From positions 7,164 through 71,163 of the forward strand of contig SFNZ01000002.1 in the NCBI GenBank assembly GCA_004552615.1: DNA of 64,000 nt, in the 5' to 3' direction. Shown one piece after another: positions 44,014 to 52,582 of the stretch (positions are counted from its first letter, which is position 1; each line of letters opens with the position of its first letter). The stretch comes from Bacteroidales bacterium (GTDB lineage: Bacteria; Bacteroidota; Bacteroidia; Bacteroidales; UBA932). The translations under genes and the position numbers were made by a program. A model generated the notes under the pieces. That model was not told the DNA's origin, did not search any database, and saw only the letters and a list, made by a program, of their open reading frames with translations.

Positions 44014-44868
44014 ATGACAATATCAGTAATAGGACTCGGCCTCATAGGAGGCTCGATGGCAATAGACCTGAAACGCAGGGGATTCGCCGACAAGGTTCTC
44101 GGAGTCGAGAACGAGCCGGTCAATGCTTCTGCTGCGGAGAAAATCGGCCTTGTGGACAAGGTTGTCCCGTTCGGGGAAGCCGTAAGGGAAGGAGACATCA
44201 TCATTGTCGCCGTGCCGGTGGGCGCGGCCGTAAGGATGCTGCCGGAAATCCTGGACATTTTCCGTGAAATCGGCGCCACGGACAAGATAGTCATCGACAC
44301 CTGCTCTACCAAGAGCCGCATAGTCAGGAGCGTGCATTATCATCCGTTCAGGGCGAGATATGTGGCTACCCATCCTATGGCCGGAACCGAGTATTCCGGA
44401 CCGTGGGCCGCGATGCCGAACCTCTTCGACGGACGTGCCTGCATCTTTGCGAACAGCGAGGAGTCGGATCCAAAGGCCGTCAATACCATAGAGAAGATGT
44501 ATGACGTGCTCAATATGAGACCGATATACATGAACGCCGACAATCACGATGTCCATACGGCATACGTCTCGCACATATCGCACGTCACCTCATTCGCCCT
44601 CGCCCTTACCGTGCTCGACAAGGAAAAGGACGAGAAACATATCTTCGACCTCGCCTCGGGAGGATTCTCCTCCACGGTCCGTCTCGCGAAGAGCAATGCG
44701 GACATGTGGGTCCCGATTCTTTCCCAGAACAGGGACAATGTGCTCCAGGTCATTGATACATACATCGATAAGATGAAGGAATTCCGCGAGGCCATCGCGG
44801 ACTACGACGAGGACAGGATACGGGGCCTCATCGGAGAAGCTAACCGGATCAAGAAGATATTAAGATAA
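44014..44868 (+). CDS. tyrA: Prephenate dehydrogenase
   Basis: TyrA oxidatively decarboxylates prephenate to 4-hydroxyphenylpyruvate. The 284-residue protein has the Rossmann start VIGLGLIGGSMA, the invariant HPMAGTEYSG near 112-121 and the C-terminal helical dimerisation domain. It carries no ACT domain, so direct Tyr feedback is likely limited to the active site, if present. It is third in the operon, 6 nt after the aminotransferase and 12 nt before aroF. Confidence 0.94.
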   Translation: MTISVIGLGLIGGSMAIDLKRRGFADKVLGVENEPVNASAAEKIGLVDKVVPFGEAVREGDIIIVAVPVGAAVRMLPEILDIFREIGATDKIVIDTCSTKSRIVRSVHYHPFRARYVATHPMAGTEYSGPWAAMPNLFDGRACIFANSEESDPKAVNTIEKMYDVLNMRPIYMNADNHDVHTAYVSHISHVTSFALALTVLDKEKDEKHIFDLASGGFSSTVRLAKSNADMWVPILSQNRDNVLQVIDTYIDKMKEFREAIADYDEDRIRGLIGEANRIKKILR

Positions 44869-44880
44869 AACCACATCAAT

Positions 44881-45975
44881 ATGGAAAGCAAACTAGATCT
44901 TGTCCCTGTTTCCAAATGGGGAATTTTCCCGGAAGGCCAGCGCCCTCTCCTCATTGCAGGACCATGCAGCGCTGAATCAGAAGTCCAGGTCATGCAGACC
45001 GCACGCGGACTCAAATCATTGGGAGTCAATGTCTTCAGAGCGGGTATATGGAAGCCCCGCACTCACCCGAACAATTTCGAGGGTATCGGCACTCCGGGCC
45101 TGAAATGGCTCCAGAGAGTGAAGAACGAGCTCGGGATGAAAGTCGCCACGGAGGTTGCCAGCGAGAAGCACATCTTCGACTGCCTCAAGTTCGGAGTGGA
45201 CATGGTATGGATAGGTGCCCGCACCACGGCCAATCCTTTCCTGGTGCAGGAAATCGCTGATGCACTGAAGGATACGGACGTGCCTGTGCTCGTGAAGAAT
45301 CCGGTCAACCCTGACCTCGACCTGTGGATTGGAGCCCTCGAGCGTCTCAACCAGGCCGGTATCAAGAAACTGGGCGTGATTCACAGGGGATTCTCTACAT
45401 CCGAGAAAATGGCTTACCGCAATGCCCCGGGCTGGCAGATTGCCGTGGAACTCAGGACCCGTTTCCCGGAATTGCCGTTCTTTGCCGACCCGAGCCACAT
45501 GGGAGGAAACCGTACTTATCTCCAGGAGATTTCCCAGCGTGCCCTCGACCTCGGTCTGGACGGCCTCATGCTCGAGTCCCATTGCGACCCGACATGTGCC
45601 CTGAGCGACGCCAAGCAGCAGCTTACCCCGGATGATCTCGGCAAGCTCCTTTCAGCCCTCGTGGTACGTGAGCAGGATTCCGACAGCCCTGAATACAAGG
45701 AGAATATAGACCAGCTCCGTGCGCAGATCGACATCATCGACGAGAATATTCTCTATATCCTCAGCACTCGTATGAACGTGAGCCGCAGCATCGGTAATTA
45801 CAAGAAGGAGCACAATATCGCCATTCTCCAGACTTCGAGATGGGATGAGGTGCTTTCGGGAATGCAGGCCAAGGCGAAGACTTACGGCCTGTCCGAGGAC
45901 TTCATCGCTAAAGTCTTCACTGCCATACACGACGAGTCCGTGCAGGAGCAGAACAAGATTCTGTCCAAGGATTAA
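44881..45975 (+). CDS. aroF: Fused DAHP synthase-chorismate mutase
   Basis: A 364-residue bifunctional enzyme. Residues about 1-265 are a type I-beta (KDPS-like) 3-deoxy-7-phosphoheptulonate synthase: IAGPCSAESEVQV, RAGIWKPRTHPN, and the DPSHMGG metal-binding segment. Residues about 275-364 form an AroQ-type chorismate mutase (LRAQIDIIDENILYILSTRM). DAHP synthase opens the shikimate pathway and chorismate mutase makes prephenate; fusion at the C-terminus is the Bacteroidetes arrangement, where the mutase domain also serves in feedback. It ends the operon, overlapping the convergent lpxK stop by 4 nt. Gene symbol follows common usage; aroG is also used. Confidence 0.94.
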   Translation: MESKLDLVPVSKWGIFPEGQRPLLIAGPCSAESEVQVMQTARGLKSLGVNVFRAGIWKPRTHPNNFEGIGTPGLKWLQRVKNELGMKVATEVASEKHIFDCLKFGVDMVWIGARTTANPFLVQEIADALKDTDVPVLVKNPVNPDLDLWIGALERLNQAGIKKLGVIHRGFSTSEKMAYRNAPGWQIAVELRTRFPELPFFADPSHMGGNRTYLQEISQRALDLGLDGLMLESHCDPTCALSDAKQQLTPDDLGKLLSALVVREQDSDSPEYKENIDQLRAQIDIIDENILYILSTRMNVSRSIGNYKKEHNIAILQTSRWDEVLSGMQAKAKTYGLSEDFIAKVFTAIHDESVQEQNKILSKD

Positions 45976-47126
45976 ATTGTATTTTTCCCGAATTCCCGGA
46001 GCGACCCGAGCAACGTCTCGTTAAAGACCTCCCTCTCGTGGTCGGAAAGGAAATCCACCTGAATAGGTATCTGGAACATCTTCAACTGAAGAGCTTCAGG
46101 TACCTTTTTGCATCCCCTCAGGCGCTGGCTGTCCTTTTCCGTGGTCCCGACGACCGCTGTAGGCCAGTTCCTTGCCGCGCCCGCTATGCGCTTGATGTCC
46201 ACCGAAGAATAATTGTGGTGGTCGGAGAACTTGAAATGCTTGACTATGCTGTATGAATCGCTCAGGAACCTTTTCAGGGGAGTGTCCGATGCGATTCCTG
46301 ACACGAGAATCAGTTTCTTGGAGTAGATGTACCTGTTGTCATGCGTATCCTTGAATACCGGCTCCAGATGGCAGTACTCAATGGTCGTGAAGAACAGGTG
46401 AATCTTCTTTCCGTGCGGATCGTCCCCCTGGCAGGTCTCAGGGTCGAATCCTTTGATGCCCAATGTCCTGGCCCATTCCAACTTCTCCCAGTCCTCCATA
46501 TAGGCGGGACATTTGGTGACGATTATGGCATTGGAGTGCCACAGTCTTTCCGGCAAGTCCCTGAGCCTTCCGAACGGAAGGAGCCTGTCCTTGCAAGGAG
46601 GCCTGTTGTAGTCCACCAGCACGATATTGAAAAATGCCTTCAGCGACCTGTACTGGAAAGCGTCGTCGAGTACGATGATATCGGATTTGTTTAGCTCCTT
46701 GTGGGCGCATTTGCGGGCCTTCCGCGCTGTCTGCAGCTTCTCGGGATGCAGCAGGAAATCGCAGCCCTCCACCCTGGTCCGGTCCACCGCCACGGTCACG
46801 CCCGGGAACCTGTTCTTGATCTGCAGAGGCTCGTCTCCTGCGAATTTGGCCGTGTCAGACTCCAGAATCTGCTGGAATCCGCTGCTGTTTCGCTTGTGCC
46901 CGCGGGAAAGTACAGCAATGTTCTTGTCCCACCAGTCGGAGCTGCCGAGCAGAGTCCGGACAATCATTTCCGTATGCGGGGTCTTGCCCGTGCCACCTGC
47001 GGCAATGTTTCCCACGCAGATCGTAGGGACCTCGCAGGAATACACTTTCTTCACGCCGTTGTCGTACAGCGCGTGCCTGATTTTCAGGGTAAGATAATAG
47101 GGAGCCAATAATATCCTTTCCAGCAT
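45972..47126 (-). CDS. lpxK: Tetraacyldisaccharide 4'-kinase LpxK
   Basis: LpxK phosphorylates the lipid A precursor DS-1-P at the 4' position on the inner face of the inner membrane. The 384-residue protein has the P-loop GGTGKTPH (near 50-57), LSRGHKR, the GDEPLQIK block and DDAFQYRSL, all hallmarks of LpxK. The start at ATG 47126 (MLERILLAPYYL) gives the usual N-terminal amphipathic helix; the earlier in-frame ATG would overlap dusB. A TATATTTG box ends 6 nt before the ATG, so the mRNA may be leaderless. Its 3' end overlaps aroF by 4 nt. Confidence 0.94.
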   Translation of the reverse strand: MLERILLAPYYLTLKIRHALYDNGVKKVYSCEVPTICVGNIAAGGTGKTPHTEMIVRTLLGSSDWWDKNIAVLSRGHKRNSSGFQQILESDTAKFAGDEPLQIKNRFPGVTVAVDRTRVEGCDFLLHPEKLQTARKARKCAHKELNKSDIIVLDDAFQYRSLKAFFNIVLVDYNRPPCKDRLLPFGRLRDLPERLWHSNAIIVTKCPAYMEDWEKLEWARTLGIKGFDPETCQGDDPHGKKIHLFFTTIEYCHLEPVFKDTHDNRYIYSKKLILVSGIASDTPLKRFLSDSYSIVKHFKFSDHHNYSSVDIKRIAGAARNWPTAVVGTTEKDSQRLRGCKKVPEALQLKMFQIPIQVDFLSDHEREVFNETLLGSLREFGKNTI

Positions 47127-47132
47127 AGCGCG

Positions 47133-47140
47133 CAAATATA
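47133..47140 (-). promoter_or_regulatory. -7 box of lpxK, directly before ATG
   Basis: The minus strand reads TATATTTG, with only 6 nt before the lpxK ATG. TTAC lies 20 nt upstream as a weak -33 candidate. Confidence 0.55.
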
Positions 47141-47151
47141 GCAATATTTTT

Positions 47152-48186
47152 CTAAAGTCCGTAAACACTTGAGCTTTCATTTAACGGACATGACCCCCAT
47201 TTGGCGGAAATCTCATCGAGAATCGCCATTACTTCCTCCCCGGAAGGAGCTGTAACCAATCTCATTCTCGTCTCCTTGAAGTCCGGAAGACCCTTGAAAT
47301 AGCACGACAGATGGCGTCTCATCTCGAGGATTCCGATTACCGGGCCTTTGAGCCCGACAGAAAGGGAAAGATGCCATTTTGCCAGTTCCACCCTGTCGTT
47401 CACGCTCATCGGTGCCAGCAGCTCCCCGGTATTGAGATAATGCTTTATTTCCCTGAATATCCACGGATGCCCGAAAGAGGCCCTGCCCACCATTATTCCG
47501 TCCACCCCATAGCGCTCGAACGCCTCCAGTGCCTTCTGCGGCGAATTGATGTCCCCGTTACCGATAATGGGAATCTTCATCCTCGGATTCTTCTTCACTT
47601 CTCCAATCAGAGTCCAGTCCGCCTCTCCCTTGTACATCTGGCACCTCGTCCTTCCGTGTATCGTAAGTGCCTGGATTCCTGCGTCCTGAAGCCTCTCGGC
47701 GAGTTCCACAATGATTTTCGATTCCTCGTCCCAGCCGAGCCTTGTCTTCACCGTGACAGGCTTGCTGACTGCATCCACTATCATCCGGGTGATCATGACC
47801 ATCTTGTCCGGCTCGCGCATCATGCCCGAACCGGCACCGCGTCCGGCAATCTTGCTCACCGGGCAGCCGAAGTTTATGTCTATGATGTCGCATCCGTGAC
47901 CGCCGGCTATGCTGTCCGCCCTGTCTGCCATTTTTGCAGCCTCCACCATCGCCTCCGGATTGTTCCCGTATATCTGTATGGCTATCGGGGCCTCCTCTTC
48001 GGAGGTCTTCATCTTCGCTATCGCCTTGGCTGCGTCACGGATGAGTCCGTCGGACGGAATGAATTCAGTATAAACCATATCCGCTCCGAACCGCTTGCAC
48101 ACTGTCCTGAAAGATGCGTCGGTGACATCTTCCATCGGCGCGAGCAATACCGGCCGTGGACCGAGATCTGTTTTTCCTATTGTCAT
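47152..48186 (-). CDS. dusB: tRNA-dihydrouridine synthase DusB
   Basis: A 344-residue flavoenzyme that reduces uridines in the tRNA D-loop. Visible: [14 protein letters not shown] (FMN-phosphate loop), the catalytic cysteine in [15 protein letters not shown] (near 107-121), and the tRNA-binding [14 protein letters not shown] segment. The TIM-barrel plus C-terminal helical domain length fits DusB rather than DusA. A TAAATTTG box lies only 4 nt before the ATG. It is a single gene, divergent from pfkA. Confidence 0.93.
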   Translation of the reverse strand: MTIGKTDLGPRPVLLAPMEDVTDASFRTVCKRFGADMVYTEFIPSDGLIRDAAKAIAKMKTSEEEAPIAIQIYGNNPEAMVEAAKMADRADSIAGGHGCDIIDINFGCPVSKIAGRGAGSGMMREPDKMVMITRMIVDAVSKPVTVKTRLGWDEESKIIVELAERLQDAGIQALTIHGRTRCQMYKGEADWTLIGEVKKNPRMKIPIIGNGDINSPQKALEAFERYGVDGIMVGRASFGHPWIFREIKHYLNTGELLAPMSVNDRVELAKWHLSLSVGLKGPVIGILEMRRHLSCYFKGLPDFKETRMRLVTAPSGEEVMAILDEISAKWGSCPLNESSSVYGL

Positions 48187-48190
48187 GCTG

Positions 48191-48198
48191 CAAATTTA
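48191..48198 (-). promoter_or_regulatory. -7 box of dusB, directly before ATG
   Basis: The minus strand reads TAAATTTG with 4 nt (CAGC) before the dusB ATG, implying a leaderless or nearly leaderless mRNA. Confidence 0.5.
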
Positions 48199-48276
48199 CG
48201 AATTAGGCTTGAATTTTGTGGCATTTCACAGGCCCTATCGGGCAAACAAAGGGAAAAGGAAAACAATTATTATACC

Positions 48277-49260
48277 ATGGGTAAACAAATCAAGACAGTT
48301 GGAGTGCTCACTTCCGGTGGCGACGCTCCTGGAATGAACGCATGTATCAGGGCCGTCACGAGGGCCGCCATATTCAACGGCATCAAGGTGATGGGCATCT
48401 ACAGGGGCTATGAGGGCCTCATCAACGGCGAAATCAAGGAATTCACCTCCGAGAGTGTCAGCAACACCGTCCAGCGCGGAGGTACCATCCTCAAGACCGC
48501 CAGAAGCAAGGAATTCATGACCGAGGAGGGTCTCAAGAAGGCTTACGACAATCTCCAGGCATTCGGTATTGACGCCCTTATTGTCATCGGCGGAAACGGC
48601 TCTCTCACAGGAGCACAGAGGCTTGCGAGGGAATTCGACTATCCGGTCATTGGCCTTCCGGGAACCATCGACAACGACCTGTACGGGACCGATTCCACCA
48701 TCGGATATGACACTGCCCTGAACACCATCGTGGACTGTGTGGACAAAATCCGTGACACCGCCACGTCCCACGACCGCATCTTCTTCGTGGAGGTGATGGG
48801 AAGGGACGCCGGCTTCCTGGCCCAGAACAGTGCCATTGCGGCAGGTGCAGAGGCTGCCATAATCCCTGAGGACCAGACAGATGTCGACCAGCTGGAGCAG
48901 TTCATCAGCCGCGGATTCCGCAAGAGCAAGAATAGCAGTATCGTCATTGTGTCGGAGAGCCCGAAGGACGGGGGAGCGATGTATTATGCAGAGCGTGTCC
49001 GCAAGGAATATCCTCAGTACGACGTGCGCGTGACCATACTCGGACATCTCCAGAGGGGAGGTACGCCTACGGCATTTGACCGCATCCTTGCCAGCCGTCT
49101 CGGCTATGCCAGCATCGAGGCCCTGAAAGAAGGCCAGAGAAACGTGATGGTGGGCATCCACGACGACGAAATAGTATATGTCCCTATCGACAGGGCCGTC
49201 AAGAAGGACAAGCCGATTGACAGGGAACTTATCAACGTCCTCGGCGTGCTCTCGATCTGA
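48277..49260 (+). CDS. pfkA: ATP-dependent 6-phosphofructokinase
   Basis: PfkA phosphorylates fructose 6-phosphate, the control point of glycolysis. From ATG 48277 the protein has 327 residues, the canonical bacterial length. Motifs: [14 protein letters not shown] (ATP loop near 14-27), the catalytic PGTIDND (near 127-133), and the substrate-binding [12 protein letters not shown] block. The same frame stays open far upstream, but there it runs through dusB on the opposite strand and has no homology. The Gly-Gly-Asp at the ATP site indicates an ATP- rather than PPi-dependent enzyme. Confidence 0.95.
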   Translation: MGKQIKTVGVLTSGGDAPGMNACIRAVTRAAIFNGIKVMGIYRGYEGLINGEIKEFTSESVSNTVQRGGTILKTARSKEFMTEEGLKKAYDNLQAFGIDALIVIGGNGSLTGAQRLAREFDYPVIGLPGTIDNDLYGTDSTIGYDTALNTIVDCVDKIRDTATSHDRIFFVEVMGRDAGFLAQNSAIAAGAEAAIIPEDQTDVDQLEQFISRGFRKSKNSSIVIVSESPKDGGAMYYAERVRKEYPQYDVRVTILGHLQRGGTPTAFDRILASRLGYASIEALKEGQRNVMVGIHDDEIVYVPIDRAVKKDKPIDRELINVLGVLSI

Positions 49261-49269
49261 CGCCGGAAT

Positions 49270-50130
49270 TCAGGGAGTGACCCATTTCACCGATGGGTCA
49301 CGTTTCCACCAGGTGAGCTGCTTTTTGGCATAATGCCTGGTGTTGCGCCGGATCAGCCGTACGGCTTCGTCGAGGTCGATATTGCCGTCGAGATAGTCGA
49401 ATATTTCCTTGTAGCCTACGGTGCGGAGTGCAGGCATGTCCCTGAATTGTGAAAGGGACTTCACCTCATCCACCAGCCCTTCGTCAATCATCTGCGTCAC
49501 GCGCCTGTCAATCCGTTCATAGATTTCCTCTCTCGGGCGTGTGAGGCAGATTTTTTCGATGTCGAAACTGCGCTCCTTGGGGCCTTCCAGCTTGAATGAC
49601 ACGAATGGTCTCCCGGTCTGCCTGAACACCTCGATGGCTCTCACGACACGATGGCCGTTGTTCCTGTCGATTGCGGCCCAGCTCTCCGGGTCGATGTACC
49701 GGAGCTCTTCGGCGAGAGCTGCAACCCCTTCTTCCTGAAGCCTTGCAGTCAGTTCCTTCCTCATGACAGGGTCAGCGTCAGGAAGCCTGTCCAGGCCGTT
49801 GCATACTGCATCGATATAGAACCCAGATCCTCCCGTCATTACGAGAGTATCGTGTCCTTCGGCGAAAAGCTTCTCGATGAGAGGAATCGCCTCGAGCTCA
49901 TAGTCTCCGGCGGTGTAATTCTGTGTAACTGAATGTGAATGAATGAAATAATGCTTCACGGCTGCAAGCTGTGAAGCATCCGGGACCGCTGTCCCTATCG
50001 ACATTTCCTTATATATCTGTCTTGAATCGCACGAGATGACAGGCGATCCATGTTCCAATGCCAGACTGATGCTGTAGTCAGTCTTCCCGACCGCGGTCGG
50101 CCCCGTGATGACAATCAGCCTGCCACGCAT
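49270..50130 (-). CDS. miaA: tRNA dimethylallyltransferase MiaA
   Basis: MiaA adds the dimethylallyl group to A37 of tRNAs that read UNN codons. The 286-residue protein begins RLIVITGPTAVGKTDYS (P-loop 10-17), has DSRQIYKEM near 35-43 and the late KQLTWWKRD. The Zn-finger tail of eukaryotic forms is absent, as expected. It follows the PRiA4-like gene by 13 nt and its stop is 9 nt from that of pfkA. Confidence 0.93.
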   Translation of the reverse strand: MRGRLIVITGPTAVGKTDYSISLALEHGSPVISCDSRQIYKEMSIGTAVPDASQLAAVKHYFIHSHSVTQNYTAGDYELEAIPLIEKLFAEGHDTLVMTGGSGFYIDAVCNGLDRLPDADPVMRKELTARLQEEGVAALAEELRYIDPESWAAIDRNNGHRVVRAIEVFRQTGRPFVSFKLEGPKERSFDIEKICLTRPREEIYERIDRRVTQMIDEGLVDEVKSLSQFRDMPALRTVGYKEIFDYLDGNIDLDEAVRLIRRNTRHYAKKQLTWWKRDPSVKWVTP

Positions 50131-50143
50131 TGCAGCCCGTCCA

Positions 50144-50758
50144 CTAAAGGGTCAGGTCCTCCGAGCCGTCGTAGATCTCGTCGCCGTCCTCCTCGAAGGA
50201 AGACTTGATATCATCCTCCTCGTCCTCCTCTTCCTCGTCGTCACCGATTCCGAGGTCCAGATCATCGTCGGAGGAGGCTTCTGCATCCTTGCCCCATCCT
50301 GATGAAGATGACTCTCCAGGGAGATGCTTCTGCTCGTCCGGAAGGTCCTCGTATGCTACATATCCATTTTCAAATGCCTCAGGGTCAGGACCTTTGGTCT
50401 CCACCAAGCAAGGATAAGACCTTCCCGGCACCTCTTCCACCTCGCCTTCGTATGTCAATATCACGCTCTTTCGGTCAGTGACATTGTAGAAATATGTGAA
50501 AGATGCAATCCCTTTCTCCACTGTATCGAGCACAGTGACCTCGTCAGCAGCACCGGACCCGAGGTCGAACATCCCGTAGCGGGCCACGAGAGAACCTGAC
50601 TGGTCCAGTCCCTTGAACTGTATGAGCTGGTCGTTAGGAAAGCTCATGTCATCCCTCATGACTTTGTGGAACTCATAAAGAGTCATTGTGGATTTTACTT
50701 CATATACACGGGCAAAGCCCTTGAGCCCAGGTAAAGAAACCCTAAATCTGAGAATCAT
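50144..50758 (-). CDS. PRiA4 ORF3-like protein with acidic tail
   Basis: A 204-residue cytosolic protein. The first 150 residues resemble the PRiA4_ORF3 (plasmid pRiA4b ORF-3/IS1096 TnpR-like) fold, found as a stand-alone chromosomal protein in Bacteroidetes: LRFRVSLPGLKGFARVYEV, then LYEFHKVMRDDM and FTYFYNVTDR. The last 50 residues are almost wholly Asp, Glu and Ser, a strongly acidic tail. Function is unknown; it is first in a two-gene unit with miaA. A minus-strand TAAATTTG box lies 34 nt upstream. No mobile-element features accompany it. Confidence 0.62.
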   Translation of the reverse strand: MILRFRVSLPGLKGFARVYEVKSTMTLYEFHKVMRDDMSFPNDQLIQFKGLDQSGSLVARYGMFDLGSGAADEVTVLDTVEKGIASFTYFYNVTDRKSVILTYEGEVEEVPGRSYPCLVETKGPDPEAFENGYVAYEDLPDEQKHLPGESSSSGWGKDAEASSDDDLDLGIGDDEEEEDEEDDIKSSFEEDGDEIYDGSEDLTL

Positions 50759-50792
50759 AGTTTTTAAAAAGCTAGTTGTTTTTTCACGGCTG

Positions 50793-50800
50793 CAAATTTA
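50793..50800 (-). promoter_or_regulatory. -7 box for PRiA4-like gene and miaA
   Basis: The minus strand reads TAAATTTG, 34 nt before the PRiA4-like ATG. Confidence 0.5.
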
Positions 50801-50817
50801 CAAAATATTTCTTTTCC

Positions 50818-50849
50818 ATTGCATAATAACTCGCTTTTAACTAATTTTG
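50818..50849 (+). promoter_or_regulatory. Promoter of yigZ, directly before ATG
   Basis: ATTG (50818-50821), 20 nt, TAATTTTG (50842-50849), then only 5 nt to ATG 50855. Good fit to the Bacteroidetes consensus and a probable leaderless mRNA. Confidence 0.6.
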
Positions 50850-50854
50850 AAGTT

Positions 50855-51502
50855 ATGGAACACGCAGATTTTTCCAAATACCCGGATACGTACAGGAGCA
50901 TAGCCTCCCTGTCCACCGGCCTCTTCAAGGACAACGGCAGCCGTTTCCTCGCATTTGCCTATCCTGTGGAGACTGAGGACCAGGTCAAGGAGATTGTCGC
51001 TTCCCTCAAACGAGAGTATCACGACGCGAGGCATCATTGCTATGCCTACCGTCTCGGATACAGGGGGGATGTGTTCCGTGCCAATGATGACGGAGAGCCT
51101 TCTTCCTCCGCAGGCCGGCCTATTCTCGGCCAGATTGACTCCAACGGGTTGAGCGACATACTCATAGTGGTCGTGCGATATTTCGGCGGCATCAAGCTGG
51201 GGATACCCGGGCTGATACGTGCCTACAAGACTTCCTCGGCCGATGCCATAGCTTCCGCCCGGGTCGTGAACAAGACTGCGGTCATGCGCTACCGGATGGA
51301 GTTCGGCTATTTGGAGATGAACCAGGTCATGAAAATCATCAAGGACATGGGCCTGGAGCAGAGGGCGCAGGATTTCGGTACGGCCTGCTCGATCGAGGTG
51401 GCTGTCCGCCTGTCGTCCGTGCAGGATTTCATGGACAGGGCCTCGAAGGTGCCGGGATGTGCAGTGACTGAATGCGGGGCCGGAAGCAGCACGGAGCAAT
51501 GA
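50855..51502 (+). CDS. YigZ/IMPACT family protein
   Basis: A 215-residue protein of the YigZ (UPF0029) family. The N-terminal IMPACT domain shows FLAFAYPVETEDQVKEIV, then HHCYAYRLG, GEPSSSAGRPIL, and the RYFGGIKLGIPGL signature; the C-terminal DUF1949 part follows. Yeast YIH1/mammalian IMPACT proteins act in the Gcn2 pathway; the bacterial role is unclear. The ATG at 50855 is only 5 nt after a TAATTTTG box, which rules out the upstream in-frame start at 50819. pyrB follows 39 nt later. Confidence 0.87.
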   Translation: MEHADFSKYPDTYRSIASLSTGLFKDNGSRFLAFAYPVETEDQVKEIVASLKREYHDARHHCYAYRLGYRGDVFRANDDGEPSSSAGRPILGQIDSNGLSDILIVVVRYFGGIKLGIPGLIRAYKTSSADAIASARVVNKTAVMRYRMEFGYLEMNQVMKIIKDMGLEQRAQDFGTACSIEVAVRLSSVQDFMDRASKVPGCAVTECGAGSSTEQ

Positions 51503-51541
51503 CGGGGAACGTGTGAAGATACTAATTAACAATGCAGATAT

Positions 51542-52447
51542 ATGCCTAAAAGTCTAATTTCAATCCGGGATTTCTCCAAAGACGAGATTCTTCATGTCCT
51601 GGAAATCGCGAAGGAGTTCGAGCAGAACCACGAGCAGAACTTCCTGGCGGGAAAAGTCATCGCCTGCCTGTTCTTTGAACCTTCAACCAGAACCCGCCTT
51701 TCTTTCGAGGCTGCCGTCAACAGATTGGGAGCCAGGGTGATAGGCTTTCCGGACTCCCGCAACACCAGCGTTTCCAAGGGCGAGACCCTCGAGGACACCA
51801 TCAAGATTGTCTCCAACTACGTGGACATGATAGTGATGCGCCATCCGGTCGAGGGGGCTGCCGCCATAGCTGCCGGCGTCTCTCCGGTCCCGGTGGTCAA
51901 TGCCGGTGACGGCTCGAACCAGCATCCTACCCAGACATTGCTCGACATGTACTCGATTCTCCAGACCCAGGGTACACTGGACGGTCTCACCATCAATATG
52001 GTAGGTGACCTCAAGTACGGAAGGACGGTTCATTCCCTCTCCGAGGCGATGTCGGATTTCGATTCCCATTTCGTGTTCACCGCACCGGATGAACTGAAGA
52101 TGCCCCAGAAGTATCTTGACCTGCTTGACAGGAAGCACATCCCGTATGAGCAGACCTCATCCATCGAGGATCATCTCAACGACTGCGACATCCTCTATAT
52201 GACCAGGGTGCAGCAGGAGCGCTTCCCTTGCAAGGAGGATTATGACAGGGTCAAGGATATCTACGAGCTGACCGCATCCATGCTCGGCGGAGTGAAGAAA
52301 AACATGAAGATCCTCCATCCGCTTCCGAGAGTGACCGAGATTGCCACAGATGTTGATTCCACGCCTTATGCCTATTATTTCGAGCAGGCGAGGAATGGAA
52401 TGTACATAAGGATGGCAGTCATTTCATATCTGCTCGGATACAGGTAG
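51542..52447 (+). CDS. pyrB: Aspartate carbamoyltransferase, catalytic chain
   Basis: PyrB joins carbamoyl phosphate and aspartate, the first pyrimidine-specific step. The 301-residue protein has the carbamoyl-phosphate loop FEPSTRTRLSFE (about 42-53), HPTQTLLD (near 129-136), and the aspartate-domain LKYGRTVHSL block and PRVTEI. Length fits the catalytic subunit. Bacteroidetes usually have pyrI, the regulatory chain, directly after; here no pyrI follows, only a hairpin and then serC. Confidence 0.95.
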   Translation: MPKSLISIRDFSKDEILHVLEIAKEFEQNHEQNFLAGKVIACLFFEPSTRTRLSFEAAVNRLGARVIGFPDSRNTSVSKGETLEDTIKIVSNYVDMIVMRHPVEGAAAIAAGVSPVPVVNAGDGSNQHPTQTLLDMYSILQTQGTLDGLTINMVGDLKYGRTVHSLSEAMSDFDSHFVFTAPDELKMPQKYLDLLDRKHIPYEQTSSIEDHLNDCDILYMTRVQQERFPCKEDYDRVKDIYELTASMLGGVKKNMKILHPLPRVTEIATDVDSTPYAYYFEQARNGMYIRMAVISYLLGYR

Positions 52448-52455
52448 TATAGTCC

Positions 52456-52494
52456 GGCAAAAGCGGATATTTATCGAAAACATTTGCTTTTGCC
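52456..52494 (+). terminator. Hairpin terminator after pyrB
   Basis: GGCAAAAGC (52456-52464) and GCTTTTGCC (52486-52494) form a perfect 9-bp stem 9 nt after the pyrB stop; the following sequence is AT-rich without a pure T-run. Confidence 0.6.
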
Positions 52495-52513
52495 TGATTA
52501 TTCATTATATTTA
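52483..52513 (+). promoter_or_regulatory. Promoter of serC operon with downstream hairpin
   Basis: TTTG (52483-52486), 19 nt, TATATTTA (52506-52513) fits the Bacteroidetes promoter with one mismatch. Immediately after is a second hairpin (52513-52524 with 52535-52546, 11 of 12 paired, 10-nt loop) followed by T-rich sequence; it could terminate read-through or act in the serC leader. A 14-codon frame starts inside its loop (ATG 52526), without Ser codons. Confidence 0.5.
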
Positions 52514-52582
52514 CATCGGTTTACTATGACAATTGTAAATCGATGTTTAGCTTTTGTTTATAAAATGTAATTCACAAATATT

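Noticed and set aside
47311..48276. Upstream extension of the pfkA frame by 322 codons
   Set aside because: It runs antisense through dusB; homology and canonical length begin at ATG 48277.
52526..52570. A 14-codon frame in the serC leader as a second leader peptide
   Set aside because: It has no serine codons and only one Cys; nothing links it to serine control.
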